This document shows, piece after piece, positions 15,505 through 24,788 of a stretch of DNA of 64,000 bases (positions are counted from its first letter, which is position 1; the number at the start of each line of letters is the position of its first letter). Both the position numbers and the translations under genes were made by a program. The notes beneath the pieces are model-generated. The model saw only the letters and a program-made list of their open reading frames with translations, ran no database searches and was not told where the DNA came from. The stretch lies in NCBI RefSeq assembly GCF_002252505.1, contig NZ_NNRL01000147.1:62001-126000 (forward strand), in the 5' to 3' direction. This DNA comes from Brucella grignonensis. Its GTDB lineage: Bacteria > Pseudomonadota > Alphaproteobacteria > Rhizobiales > Rhizobiaceae.

Positions 15505-16743
15505 TTATCCAGCGTAAGCGCGATCTAACGCTTCGATAGCAACATCTGCATTGCGGACAGCCTGCGTATAATGACCAAGCGTCACGGTTGGATTAGCATG
15601 GCCAGCAATTTTTGCTACTAGCCCGACCTCAATCCCTTCCGCCTGCAAGGTGGAAATGAACGAGTGTCGCGCCGAATGCGGTGTCACGTAAGGGACATTC
15701 AATTGCTTGAACGCTGGCACCCAAAACCGCTTCCGAAAATTCTGGTATAGCAACGCTCCTCCGCCGCCAAGACGCGGTAACGGCCATGCCTGTAGCCTTC
15801 CCGGCCCCGGAAAGACTCTATGCAGTTCACCTTTCCTGCGAGGACAACGTACGCGCCAAGCTAATAACATCTCGCGCAGCATCGCGCTCATCGGAACTTC
15901 TCTGGTTCCGGCTTCTGTCTTAGTCGTCTCCGTCAACGCCCCGTCGCGCTCCTGAATGCGACAAATGCGAATAGTATTCTTCTCAAAGTCGACATCACCC
16001 CACAACAGACCCAATTGTTCAGATGGGCGCGTTCCGGCAAGAAACGGAAAGGCATAATAAATGCCGTATTCTGGATCCAGCTTGGCGGCAGCAATAAGTT
16101 TGGCGATATGTTCCGGCGTAAGAATAACACGCCGTTGACGCGTTCGGGCACGCACAAGCCCGGTCGGCATGGTTGGTGCACGAACCAAAAAGTCTTCCTC
16201 AGCAAGCGCCAGAATAGACTTGAGATGGCTCTTGGCGCGGTTGGCGGTGTAGGTGCCGCATTGCTCGGCTACCGTCTTGTACCATGCGCGGATCATGGCG
16301 GTGGTCAATTCCGTCAGCTTGACATCGCCCAGCAATTTCACGAAGCGGGCAGACTTCGGCGGAACGCCATTCTCCGTGTATTTTGCACGCTCTTGTGCTG
16401 TTCCGATTAACAATGGTCCCCGGATAGCACCGTTGACCACGACCTTATATCCCTGAAACGTCGACGACTTCACCTTGGTTTCGCGGTCTGCCAGCCAATG
16501 ATCGGTAGCCTGTGATACAGTAGGTGCTTTCCGCTCGTCCACATACCGGCCATCCACGACTTTTACCAACAAATCGTTGCGGAAGGCTTCGGCGTCCTTC
16601 TTACGATTGAAAGCGCGGCGGCGGCGCTTTTTGAGGATTGGGTCTTTGTACTCACAATACCACTGCGGGTATTCAGCAATGGTCCCATCGCTCAACTTGC
16701 GACGACGCGTGGTGCTGGTAATTGAGATATTGAAGTCTTTCAT
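15505..16743 (-). CDS. int: Tyrosine-recombinase integrase of the island
   Basis: About 412 residues. N-terminal AP2-like/arm-binding region with basic KKRRRRAFNRKK, a SAM-like core-binding domain (residues 65-180), and a C-terminal catalytic domain. The catalytic tetrad is visible: Arg in AGTRPSEQLGLLWGDV, His-x-x-Arg in HSARHSF, His/Trp-position His in AGHANPTV, and nucleophile Tyr in LGHYTQ. The ATG at 16743 (MKDFN) is chosen. The frame extends upstream to 16869, but that extension lacks a good start. It catalyses integration at tRNA-Gly and probably excision with an AlpA-like partner. Confidence 0.93.
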   Translation of the reverse strand: MKDFNISITSTTRRRKLSDGTIAEYPQWYCEYKDPILKKRRRRAFNRKKDAEAFRNDLLVKVVDGRYVDERKAPTVSQATDHWLADRETKVKSSTFQGYKVVVNGAIRGPLLIGTAQERAKYTENGVPPKSARFVKLLGDVKLTELTTAMIRAWYKTVAEQCGTYTANRAKSHLKSILALAEEDFLVRAPTMPTGLVRARTRQRRVILTPEHIAKLIAAAKLDPEYGIYYAFPFLAGTRPSEQLGLLWGDVDFEKNTIRICRIQERDGALTETTKTEAGTREVPMSAMLREMLLAWRVRCPRRKGELHRVFPGPGRLQAWPLPRLGGGGALLYQNFRKRFWVPAFKQLNVPYVTPHSARHSFISTLQAEGIEVGLVAKIAGHANPTVTLGHYTQAVRNADVAIEALDRAYAG

Positions 16744-17241
16744 TTTCTTGCTCGCATTTGACAAAAATTGCGAGAAAAACACGGCGAAACAACCAGCACA
16801 ATTAATCGTCAGTTGTCGGGAAAAGCCTAGAAATGGCTCGAATTGTAACCAGCCGTGTAACCTCTGCATGTCGTTGAAAAGCGAGACCGCGAGACAACGC
16901 GGTCCTGAGTGGATTTGATTCCTCCCTCACCGAGGTTGAAATCGCCGCTCAAGACCCTTGCAGAACTCTCACGACAACTGGCGGCTACAACTTGGAACAG
17001 CAGCAACAAGGGCAGCAAAGCCCGCCAGCAGTGTTCCAGCAGCCCACGCGGGCGGCCAGTCGCCCGGTGGGTAGCGTGGTGACGGCACGCGGGAACACTG
17101 AAGCACCGCAGAGTGACGCTGTGGCGGCGGTGACGCCAGTAGTGGGCAGCCGCAGCCAGTACCTAAAAAGAGGGTACTCCTCCCATTAACAAACTGGAGT
17201 CAACTACCCCGAAGGCATGTCACCAACGTCACGCCGTCACA
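16744..17241. other. Non-coding island stretch with GTGAC/GTCAC repeats
   Basis: No convincing gene. A low-complexity frame (16992-17189, starting MEQQQQG) is rejected. GTGAC or GTCAC pentamers occur at 17079-17083, 17113-17117, 17130-17134, 17219-17223, 17228-17232 and 17236-17240, the last three closely spaced (9 and 8 bp apart) just past the primase gene's 3' end. They could be iterons or regulatory sites of the replication module. Confidence 0.45.
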
Positions 17242-19449
17242 CTAAGTTTGGGAATCCGTGGATTCGTCAACGAAGCGAATGCTGACCTTGCGTCCACCCC
17301 GGTCTTTCCCGAAAAACTCTACCTTTATGCCCGCCTTCGCCATTGCAGGTCGCATTCTGGTAATCTGGCTTGACAACTGCGACGGCGATTTAGGTAGGCT
17401 GCGATAATGTCGAGCATCGTCTTGCTCAACGATCCTTCGATATAGCTCCCCAACGTAACCTTCGTACACAAGTGGCTCAGCGACGCGGCGGAGCATCATG
17501 ACGAGGGCATCATCATTGACGCGTTCGACCATAAACTCATTCTGCGCCGCGAATATAGCATCGATCAAAGCACTAGGCTGCTCACCTAGGCCACCTTCCG
17601 ACGCTTTGACCCACCGGGCAGCATCCGCCATACGCAAATGACGGGGCGGTTCGGTATCATCAAAAGTACGAAGCGCGTGAGCGACGGCTTCGTAAAGCGC
17701 ACCAAGAATTCCTGGCAGCATTTGTTCAAATTCTGCCATGAGCTCCGCTTCTGTTTTGCGTCCGCCCTCTGGCATTGGCGACAACTTGATTGGAATGGCT
17801 CGTTCCATAAGATGGGGCGGTTGGCGTATCCACCAATGCCATTGATAACGAATGGACGTGAATAACTCATCACATACAAATCACCATCGCTGTAAAGCCT
17901 ACGCACTGCCAAACCGCCACCCGTGGCCAGTGAACAAAGCGAGTCTGACATTTCAGCGCTCATACCAGATGCGTTGTCAAAATTGAGTAGCCGATATTCC
18001 TTTGCCTGTATCATCAGGTCTTGAGGCTTATCTGGAAGCCGCAAGCGCATTGCCTGATTGGGATCAATGATGCGCTTGATTATTTCACAGAAAAAACTCT
18101 TACCCGAACCCTGCTCGCCTTCGACAAGCAAAATGAAGTAAGGGCCAGTCGGCTTCAGTGCGTTGATGAGAAATGCAGCCAGAAGTCTGTAATTTTGATC
18201 ATCCAGTCCAAGAAACATTTGCAGTACCTCAAGCTTTCCGCCACGTGCCGGAGCAGAAAGTTGGCCGAATCCTGCTCCACGTACAAACCGATAAGCCGTT
18301 TCAACCGCAACATTCCAGCCTTTACTCTTGATGCTTATAATGTTTCTGTCCGGTAAACCGGCATCTATGGCAACCTGCTGTTTGTCGCCCGCCACCCTAA
18401 CGTAAACAGGAACACACGGAGCATCGAACAACGCACAAGCTTCCAGTGTCGCTATGGCCTCTCTCAAAGGCCCGCTACTAACGGGGCGTTCCAGAACGGT
18501 AAACGCAAGATGCCGCAACCACGTGTTGAACATCAACGAGCCAAGCCGCACGGCAACAGACTTGCCCATGTGTGGCAACGTCGCAAAAGCATTCCCATGC
18601 TCCGTCATTAAACAGGGCCATTCCACTATTCATAGCAATAGCGACAAGCGCTTGTGTGAGTGAATTTGTTTCACCTTGCGATTCATCAAAGCCCTTTTCG
18701 CGAGCAGACTTGATCCATCCGGGAAGCTCTTTCAAAGAATCGCCCATATATCCATCTGGGAGAAGCCCATAAATAACTTCGGTAATCTCTTCGTCTGTTG
18801 CACCTGCGCGAGCCAAGATTGCTACCAGAGCCAAACCCGCGTCATGCGTCGTTTTACCCGAATGAATTATAACGGCGTATTCGGAACCAATAGCCGCCTT
18901 CATTAGCGTAATGTGATGATCTGTGATTTCTGGTAATTCCGCATGATCAACATTTAGTATGGATTTACCATATAATTCATATGGCTTTCCGGTGTCTGGA
19001 TGGATTGATGGCGGCATAACAGTCATCTTGCCAGCAGCCAGAAAGTCAATGTTTCCAAGCCCCCCAGCGCCCTTTATGACCGTGGACTTAAGCGATTTTG
19101 GTGCACGTACGAAAATGGTCGCGCCTTTCTTGCCACGCTTACCGGAAAGCGTTTGGTGATCTTCGTTGCACTTCAGACCAAGAAGCTGCAGCGTCAGTTT
19201 CAACAATCGGTCGTCATCGACGTCAACAGCGACAAGCACCTTGTCTCCACCAACTGGCACGCCAAGAAGCATGCCGATATTGTGGCGTACATATAAGGCA
19301 ACTAGTTCGCGTTGCTTTTCCTCGTTGGGAATCCCGCCCAGATTACCCTGCCAACCTGTTTGGATCGGGGCTTTGCCCTTCACTGGAATAACGGGCAAAT
19401 TACGGTCCCAGAATTTGTGAGCCTCACTTCCAAAGATTCCATCAGGCAT
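17242..19449 (-). pseudogene. Primase-polymerase / SF3-like helicase, broken by two homopolymer frameshifts
   Basis: Replication protein of the island, about 735 residues if repaired. The N-terminal prim-pol domain (residues 10-170) has PVKGKAPIQTGWQ, VAVDVDDD (catalytic acidic pair) and VMPPSIHPDTGKPYE. The middle and C-terminal ATPase domain has Walker A GEQGSGKS and the RP-LMERAIPIKL arginine-finger-like segment. The frame changes at an A/T run (18585-18588), where one base must be removed, and again at a G/C run (17814-17817), where one must be added. The start at 19449 has GGAGG 5 bases upstream and overlaps the AlpA-like gene. Either real decay or sequencing errors in short homopolymers. 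Without them the gene would be intact. Confidence 0.85.
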
Positions 19450-19678
19450 TTTCGCCTCCAATCTTTGAGGCATTAATCGCTGCGACTACTTCTGTAAGAC
19501 GAACGAGCTTTCTGCCGTTGAAAGGCTGGTAAGCTGGTATAGTACCAGAGTTCACAGCGCGGCGAAGCGCCCAGACGTGGACGCCAAGTCGCTCAGCGGC
19601 CTGCTGAATCGTGAGGAGGGCTTCAAAGCCAAAATGCTCCTGCGTCGTATTCGTTTTCTCGATAATGTGGTTCGTCAT
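19442..19678 (-). CDS. AlpA/excisionase-like MerR-type HTH protein
   Basis: 78 residues with LLTIQQAAERLGVHVWALRRAVNSGTIPAYQ, the helix-turn-helix plus wing of the DNA-binding domain found in excisionases and AlpA-type regulators (HTH_17). Family role: directs excision or activates element genes. It overlaps the primase-polymerase gene start by 8 bp and is the first gene of the replication operon. Confidence 0.8.
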   Translation of the reverse strand: MTNHIIEKTNTTQEHFGFEALLTIQQAAERLGVHVWALRRAVNSGTIPAYQPFNGRKLVRLTEVVAAINASKIGGENA

Positions 19679-19768
19679 GCTGACGTTTCTCCATAAAAAT
19701 TAGAAATACGTCAGTGGCCACTGACCAGTATAATTTAACCAGAGTGGCGTATATTTCTTCCCTCCGAC

Positions 19769-20537
19769 CTAAGGGTCTGGAAGTTCAAGATCGATCGGGG
19801 GAATACCCTCAGCGCCCATCTCAACAAGTTTCTTCATCGTTATGACAGAAAGAGAGTGCTCATCAAACGCCGGTCGTAATGTTCCATAATCAGGAGATTT
19901 CGGATCGCTGAGTATCAGATAATTCTCAAACCATTTGACATCCCACACCGCGGGTACCGCAATTTTTCCGTCAATGATTGCATTCAAAAGTTGCTCTACA
20001 AATCTCTCGGCTTCCTTTCGTTGACCGCGCTTATAATTCCGCAAAAAAATAATGCGCGAACCAGCGCTGGTGAGCTTCGGCATCATTAAATTTGGCCTTG
20101 CCACCCGCGATAGCCGAACGTCTATGGCCTGTAGAGGTATCAGAAAAATAAATGAATTCGATCAGACCTGCTGCGGCACGAAATCGTCCCCAGTCATGAA
20201 GAAAGGATGGGGACAATTCGCGTTTCTGTAGTCGTTCGTGAATCGACTGAACAAGGCCATAGCCAATTTCGATCTGCTCTTGCAGGCGGGTTTGGTCTAG
20301 CGCGTCGATATACGGCAACAACAGCCAAGCACGCCGACCGTCCCAGCGGGGAGCGTCACTTACCCATAGCCTTTTTCGGTCAATATGCTCTTCTTCGTGA
20401 CCCACCGCCTCTTCCATGGTTTCGAAGCGCATGTCGAACAAACTACTGAGCGAGTCAAATTGTAGTTGCATCCGCGACCAATACGATTCGTCGTTCATAG
20501 GATCAATATGGCCCGGAATGGTATCAATGGTCATCAT
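19769..20537 (-). pseudogene. Unknown island protein, apparently one gene split at a seven-base T/A run
   Basis: Two overlapping frames (20537-20031 and 20104-19769) join into a single protein of about 255 residues if one base is removed from the A7 run at 20043-20049: AHYF continues as FLRNYKRGQRKEAERF. The N-terminal part starts MMTIDTIPGHI with AAGGGG upstream, and the C-terminal part holds FENYLILSDP and DEHSLSVITMKKLVEMG. No family recognised, no membrane segments. It precedes the AlpA-like gene. Alternatively the second frame may start independently at an internal ATG. Confidence 0.6.
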
Positions 20538-20568
20538 ATACCCCTTCCCCTCCCCTACTACCGCGACT

Positions 20569-20635
20569 GTCACCAGCCTAACCGTCGTCACCGCCCTCAC
20601 TGCCGTCGCGAACTTGACGCTGTGCTGGCAGTGAC
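20569..20635. repeat. GTCAC/GTGAC cluster at the head of the replication operon
   Basis: GTCAC occurs at 20569-20573 and 20587-20591 and GTGAC at 20631-20635, with further TGACGC and CTCACTGCC variants between them. The same motifs occur beyond the other end of the module (17079-17240), flanking the primase gene cluster. Confidence 0.45.
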
Positions 20636-20639
20636 GCGA

Positions 20640-21008
20640 CCTACGGTATACAAATTTCAGACACTTTAGGGAGCCCCCTCACGCACGCGTAGCCCCAGTC
20701 CGTGTACGGTTCAGAAATCTATAGCGCGCTCGGAACGGCTGCATGCAGCGGCGTATCAGGTTTATTAGATGGACACTCTAGAAGCCGCCTCGCTTTATAA
20801 AACCGGTTTCTACTTACCTACTAGCATGCGCATTGGGTTTTTATTGGCTTAACCATTCAAAGCTGGCAAGTCAGTTATTTATAGACCCAAGAACATTAGT
20901 TGAGATATATAGCGAATTAGGTCGCCATTAGACTTTAGCGTAGGTGAATATAAACTCCACCTCAAGTACTAAGAGTGGTGAAATTTTTATCGGTTGTCAG
21001 GATTTCTA
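20640..21008. other. Intergenic stretch between replication module and restriction gene
   Basis: No gene seen. Left half of mixed composition, right half AT-rich. It must carry promoters for the divergent unknown gene (leftward) and the restriction endonuclease (rightward), but no convincing -35/-10 pair can be named. Confidence 0.4.
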
Positions 21009-21896
21009 ATGACTTTTGCATATGAGAATATACGTTTAGCCGAGCTTGTAGCCGTGACGGAGCAAAACAAAGTCATGTTCGATGATTTCGTCTCGTTCTT
21101 ATCAACATTAGGGTACCAGTCTCTTCATAATTTCATTGATGAAAAAGACAGTAATCAAGCAATAGATACATTAGTTGCGTATTTCGAACGAAAACTCCCA
21201 ACCGGGGTGCAACTCCTTGATGGGATCGCGCGACCTTACCAACAGGACAAAGCAAAATGGCTTCTAGTCTCATGGATTCTTAGAGATGCTCCAGAACAAC
21301 GCCTTCGACCTATGTTGAAATATATTGAAGGACGCACGCTGAATCATCGCCGAGCTGTCTTGCTTAATCTAATAAGAGAACATGTAAGTCATTTCCTTAG
21401 CCAACCCGAACGTTGGAACTGGCCAACGATCGCTGAGGTGATGAGTGACCGTCTAGAGGGGAGCCGACGTGCAATAAAGGGAACTTTATTTGAGGCGATT
21501 GTGCGTAGAATATTGAGCGAGCTGTTTGAGCAATATCAATTGCCTCTTAAGGTTAGCGAAGTTGAAATTCGGCTAGAAGGGGAAACATACGACGTAGCCG
21601 TTGACGGGCCAAAGGAGCGTATCCTTATACCCGTCAAGACCCGTGAGACGATGGGTGGAGGCCATGCTCTGCTTTTTACTCGCGACATTCATAAGTCGAT
21701 ATCCGCAGCTAGAGCGGCAGAACTTGAGTGCATCCCTATAGTGATTGCAGAGTCTTGGGGTGGTAAGCTCGAATCACTAAATGCAAAACACGTCATTTAT
21801 GTGGACCGCAACCCAAACCAAATTAAAGAAGTTGAACCTATGTTACGAGAACAAATTGCAGCGTGCATGCCAATTTTTGTGAAACTTGCCGCCTAA
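21009..21896 (+). CDS. Putative type II restriction endonuclease
   Basis: 295 residues. The candidate PD-(D/E)xK nuclease core lies in the C-terminal half: FEAIVRRI helix, YDVAVDGPKERILIPVKTR (Asp, then hydrophobic strand with the K of VKT), then GGGHALLFTRD. The start at 21009 (MTFAYEN) has AGGA about 8 bases upstream; a TTG at 20994 is less likely. It is convergent with, and overlaps by 4 bp, a beta-class DNA methyltransferase, the usual arrangement of a restriction-modification pair. Together they would cut unmodified DNA and defend the host and stabilise the island. The recognition sequence is not predictable by eye. Confidence 0.75.
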   Translation: MTFAYENIRLAELVAVTEQNKVMFDDFVSFLSTLGYQSLHNFIDEKDSNQAIDTLVAYFERKLPTGVQLLDGIARPYQQDKAKWLLVSWILRDAPEQRLRPMLKYIEGRTLNHRRAVLLNLIREHVSHFLSQPERWNWPTIAEVMSDRLEGSRRAIKGTLFEAIVRRILSELFEQYQLPLKVSEVEIRLEGETYDVAVDGPKERILIPVKTRETMGGGHALLFTRDIHKSISAARAAELECIPIVIAESWGGKLESLNAKHVIYVDRNPNQIKEVEPMLREQIAACMPIFVKLAA

Positions 21897-22804
21897 CCGT
21901 GGAGTCTCTTATACGCCATTTCACAATATGAGGGATTAACCTCAATTCCGATAAATCGGCGATTGTGTTGTTGAGCGACAAGGCCAGTGGTTCCGGCCCC
22001 AAAAAACGGGTCTAGAACCACTCCTTTTGCAGGGCAACCCGCCAGAATACATGGTTCGACTAGCGCCTCCGGAAATACAGCGAAATGAGCATCACGATAT
22101 TTTGACAAGGATATTTTCCATACAGTCCGCTTATTCCGCCCTTTCGGGTGAAACGCTTGATCCCATCGCCCAGTGTGAAGGTTTGGGTTACCACCATTCT
22201 TGCCAGCTTCAGGTGTACCACCCCGTTTACCAAAATGGCCTCGCCCACCCCTCATTTGGCTTTCATCAGAAAATGTTACGTGGGGTTCACGAATAGCATC
22301 AGCATCATAAAAATACGTGTCAGTTTTGGTAAGAAGAAAAAGGTACTCATGGTCAACCGTAGGCCTCGTTTTTACAGACGAAGGCATAGCGTTCGGCTTA
22401 TGCCAGATAATATCAGATCTCAAAATCCATCCGTCCTCCACCAATGCGAGAGCTACTCTCCAAGGTAGTCCACACAAGGCGCCGTTTTGGTACTTATCCC
22501 CTAAATTTAGCCAAAACGTGCCCGATGGCTTTAAAACTCGTCGGGCTTCTCGACAAATGGCTACTAGACGATCAACATAGTCGTTAGGAGTCGACTCGTG
22601 CCCTAGTTGATCTTCATGGGAGTAGTCCCTCTGTCCATAATATGGAGGACTAGTTACAATTGCATCCACAAAATTATCCGGTATTCGATTAAGAGTTGCT
22701 TTCGCCTCACCCGCTATTATTTGATTTTGTTTGGCGGAAAACTCGAAAAGTTCTGTATTGGATGTTAATTTTAAATCAACATCCTTAAAAAGAGGCAGGG
22801 ACAC
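21893..22804 (-). CDS. DNA methyltransferase, beta class (N4-cytosine or N6-adenine)
   Basis: 303 residues. Motif IV TSPPYYGQRDY is N-terminal and motif I DPFFGAGTTGLVA with GIEVNPSY is C-terminal, the motif order of the beta class. SPPY at the catalytic site is more often linked to N4-cytosine methylation. It starts at a GTG (MSLPLFK) with GGAG 6 bases upstream. Convergent with the endonuclease gene at 21009, with 3' ends overlapping by 4 bp. It protects the recognition sites from the partner nuclease. Confidence 0.88.
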   Translation of the reverse strand: MSLPLFKDVDLKLTSNTELFEFSAKQNQIIAGEAKATLNRIPDNFVDAIVTSPPYYGQRDYSHEDQLGHESTPNDYVDRLVAICREARRVLKPSGTFWLNLGDKYQNGALCGLPWRVALALVEDGWILRSDIIWHKPNAMPSSVKTRPTVDHEYLFLLTKTDTYFYDADAIREPHVTFSDESQMRGGRGHFGKRGGTPEAGKNGGNPNLHTGRWDQAFHPKGRNKRTVWKISLSKYRDAHFAVFPEALVEPCILAGCPAKGVVLDPFFGAGTTGLVAQQHNRRFIGIEVNPSYCEMAYKRLHG

Positions 22805-23071
22805 GAATCACTCCATCAAACTATTTCAACCAAAAAAGCCTAGCGCAGCCTAGCAGTCAATATATCCGTATTACGTCTTACATGTTATGGACAATCCTTA
22901 GGTTACGGTGCGGTCACCGCTACGCTGGTTCGATGCCGTTGAAATCTATTAACCTGATTACAGATCGGATAAAAAATCCTAATTTCCGTCCTTGAAAGAG
23001 AAACGCAACCTTTTGTATTGGGTTGAAATTTGGAATACTTGCTTCGATTATACTGACAGCGTAATTTCTTG

Positions 23072-23125
23072 CTTGCCAAGGTTGGGGTCGAGGGTTCGAA
23101 TCCCTTCGCCCGCTCCAGTTTTCCG
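23072..23125 (+). repeat. attR: duplicate of tRNA-Gly 3' half
   Basis: Identical to 11286-11339: starts CTTGCCAAGG and ends GTTTTCCG. It contains the anticodon arm 3' part, T-arm and acceptor 3' strand, but no 5' half, so it is not a functional tRNA. It marks the right edge of the island. Confidence 0.93.
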
Positions 23126-23253
23126 AGGCTTTCCAGAACAGTACAGAGAATTAACGCCTCCGAGCGTGTTTCTACCTTTGGAAATTTTATTCGCAATACG
23201 CAAAACCTCCGCTGCGTCCGAAGATTTCCGCCAACCTCATTTAGGCCTTTCCC

Positions 23254-23487
23254 ATGATCCGTAGTGTCTGTTTGTTGATCGTCGGCATCGGCGCGCTCAT
23301 TCAGGGGATTTTAAAACTGGGATATCCAGCTCAGGCAGTTGAAAAATCAGGCTGGCTCTATCAGCAGTTTGGCGATCAGGGTGTCGCCGTCGGAATGATA
23401 ATTCTTGGTGTGGTTGCGTTCGCCATCGGCGTAACAATGTTCAACAACAGCTGGATCAAAGCTATTCGCGAACGCGCAAAGCGTTGA
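23254..23487 (+). CDS. Small membrane protein (77 aa)
   Basis: 77 residues with an N-terminal hydrophobic helix (MIRSVCLLIVGIGALIQGIL) and a second one (VAVGMIILGVVAFAIGVTMF), ending in a basic tail (IRERAKR). No family recognised. Followed by a strong terminator, so a single-gene unit. The first gene of chromosomal sequence right of the island. Confidence 0.7.
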   Translation: MIRSVCLLIVGIGALIQGILKLGYPAQAVEKSGWLYQQFGDQGVAVGMIILGVVAFAIGVTMFNNSWIKAIRERAKR

Positions 23488-23519
23488 ACTTTCAAATCAT
23501 TGTTGAAGAATCAAAAGTA

Positions 23520-23551
23520 GCAGCGGGCTAAACATGCCCGCTGCTTTATTT
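23520..23551 (+). terminator. Rho-independent terminator
   Basis: GCAGCGGGC pairs with GCCCGCTGC around a TAAACAT loop and is followed by TTTATTT. It is 33 bp past the small membrane protein and also faces the convergent hydrolase gene. Confidence 0.85.
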
Positions 23552-23579
23552 CAGCATTCAGCAAACGACTGAAAGCGGA

Positions 23580-24647
23580 TCAACGCTTAAGCGTCATCTG
23601 CAGGTTCATCAGCACCAGATTTGATATCTCAGCATGAATATCTTTACGCGCTCTGCCGGTCTCTTCACAGATCGGATCAACTTCTCCAACTGATTTGAGG
23701 AACGCAGACGCTCCTTCCTTACATTCGGGCAAGAAGCTGAAATGGTCCGAACCTTTAACTGTGACATAGGTGCTGTTTGGAACGAGTGTCGCCAAATGGT
23801 CCGCTTGAACCGCGGCTGGAATGTCTCCTTCACTGCCCAGATTGATAAAGCTCATTGGAATTTTGATTTCCCTGAGACTTTGAGCCACATAGGCTTGAGC
23901 CAGACCCGGATCGATCATCACAGCGGCCTTAATACGGTGATCGAGATTTGATTGTTCAAAACGGGCCTTATCGACACGACGCAGATCAAACTTTTCAACA
24001 TTCACCGCTTCATCATCGGCATAGCCCCGACCGCCCGCATACCAAGCGCAATCCCATTTCGTGTAAGTATCGCAATAGCGCGCATAAGCTTCCAGATTGG
24101 CCCGAGCACCGGCGATTTCCATTGCAGTCGAGCCACCAAGCGAAAAGCCGACAACGCCGATACGATCTGCATCTATATGATCCTCCCAGTTTGAGTTGCC
24201 GGTCAGATAATCGATGACCGTCGAGAGATCCTGAGTGCGCTCCCAAAGCTTCGGTGTTTCAGAAGGCAAGGAGTCACCAGAGGTCGTGCCGGGGTGATTG
24301 GGGCCTGCAACGATAAAGCCAGCCTTGGCAAGCTCGACGGCGAGCCAGCCTGCCGCCTCAGCGCGCCCACCCGAGCCATGCGAAAGCATGATGAGAGGAA
24401 ACCGTCCATTACCAAGTGACGCATCTTTTGACGCCGCACTGCCTTTGAATATCCTGTTATCACCAAACAGCGCGGCAGCCCCCGCTCCCGTCGCTGGATA
24501 CCAGAGCGTTACTGCGAGATTTTTCCCCCGCACTTGTGACGGCACATCAACTGTGCGGACACCCACATCAGCAGCAAAAGCATTGGAAGCGGCAAGCGTT
24601 GTGCCAATAGCGATGGCTGAGAACAACAAATTAAAGCGGCTCATCAT
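23580..24647 (-). CDS. Exported alpha/beta hydrolase (dienelactone-hydrolase/PAF-acetylhydrolase type)
   Basis: 355 residues with a signal peptide (MMSRFNLLFSAIAIGTTLAASNAFA). Secreted or periplasmic serine hydrolase. Core: LIMLSHGSGGRAEA oxyanion region, nucleophile elbow VGFSLGG (Ser), KAAVMIDPGLA (Asp), and ...KGSDHFSFLPEC (His). Similar in organisation to predicted dienelactone hydrolase-like lipases. Divergent from an AraC-type regulator gene, which may control it. The substrate is not known. Confidence 0.8.
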   Translation of the reverse strand: MMSRFNLLFSAIAIGTTLAASNAFAADVGVRTVDVPSQVRGKNLAVTLWYPATGAGAAALFGDNRIFKGSAASKDASLGNGRFPLIMLSHGSGGRAEAAGWLAVELAKAGFIVAGPNHPGTTSGDSLPSETPKLWERTQDLSTVIDYLTGNSNWEDHIDADRIGVVGFSLGGSTAMEIAGARANLEAYARYCDTYTKWDCAWYAGGRGYADDEAVNVEKFDLRRVDKARFEQSNLDHRIKAAVMIDPGLAQAYVAQSLREIKIPMSFINLGSEGDIPAAVQADHLATLVPNSTYVTVKGSDHFSFLPECKEGASAFLKSVGEVDPICEETGRARKDIHAEISNLVLMNLQMTLKR

Positions 24648-24788
24648 GTATCTCCATATTTCATACGATGAGCCATGCTTTCCAGAAAACGTATTATCTG
24701 GCGTTCTAAATCACGATTCAGGTCGTTCAGAATCGCGATATAGATCATTGATCGGCAACATATCGCCTATCAGATTGCGAGACCGCTT

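Larger units (their letters stand above)
11286..23125. mobile_element. tRNA-Gly-integrated genomic island with R-M and alarmone-synthetase cargo
   Basis: About 11.8 kb lies between perfect 54-bp direct repeats. It contains a tyrosine integrase, an AlpA/excisionase-like protein and a primase-polymerase/helicase, which together suggest a site-specific, possibly self-replicating satellite or integrative element. No capsid, terminase or conjugation genes were seen. Cargo: a XRE/unknown/RelA-SpoT operon, two unknown proteins, a lipoprotein and a type II restriction-modification pair. At least two genes have homopolymer-run frameshifts, so either the element is decaying or the assembly has errors. 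Confidence 0.9.

Noticed and set aside
16992-17189. 65-codon frame beginning MEQQQQG
   Set aside because: Low-complexity GC-rich repeat region with no ribosome binding site; considered repeat DNA.
23072-23125. A second tRNA-Gly gene
   Set aside because: Only the 3' half is present; the 5' acceptor strand and D-arm are missing, so it is the attR copy.
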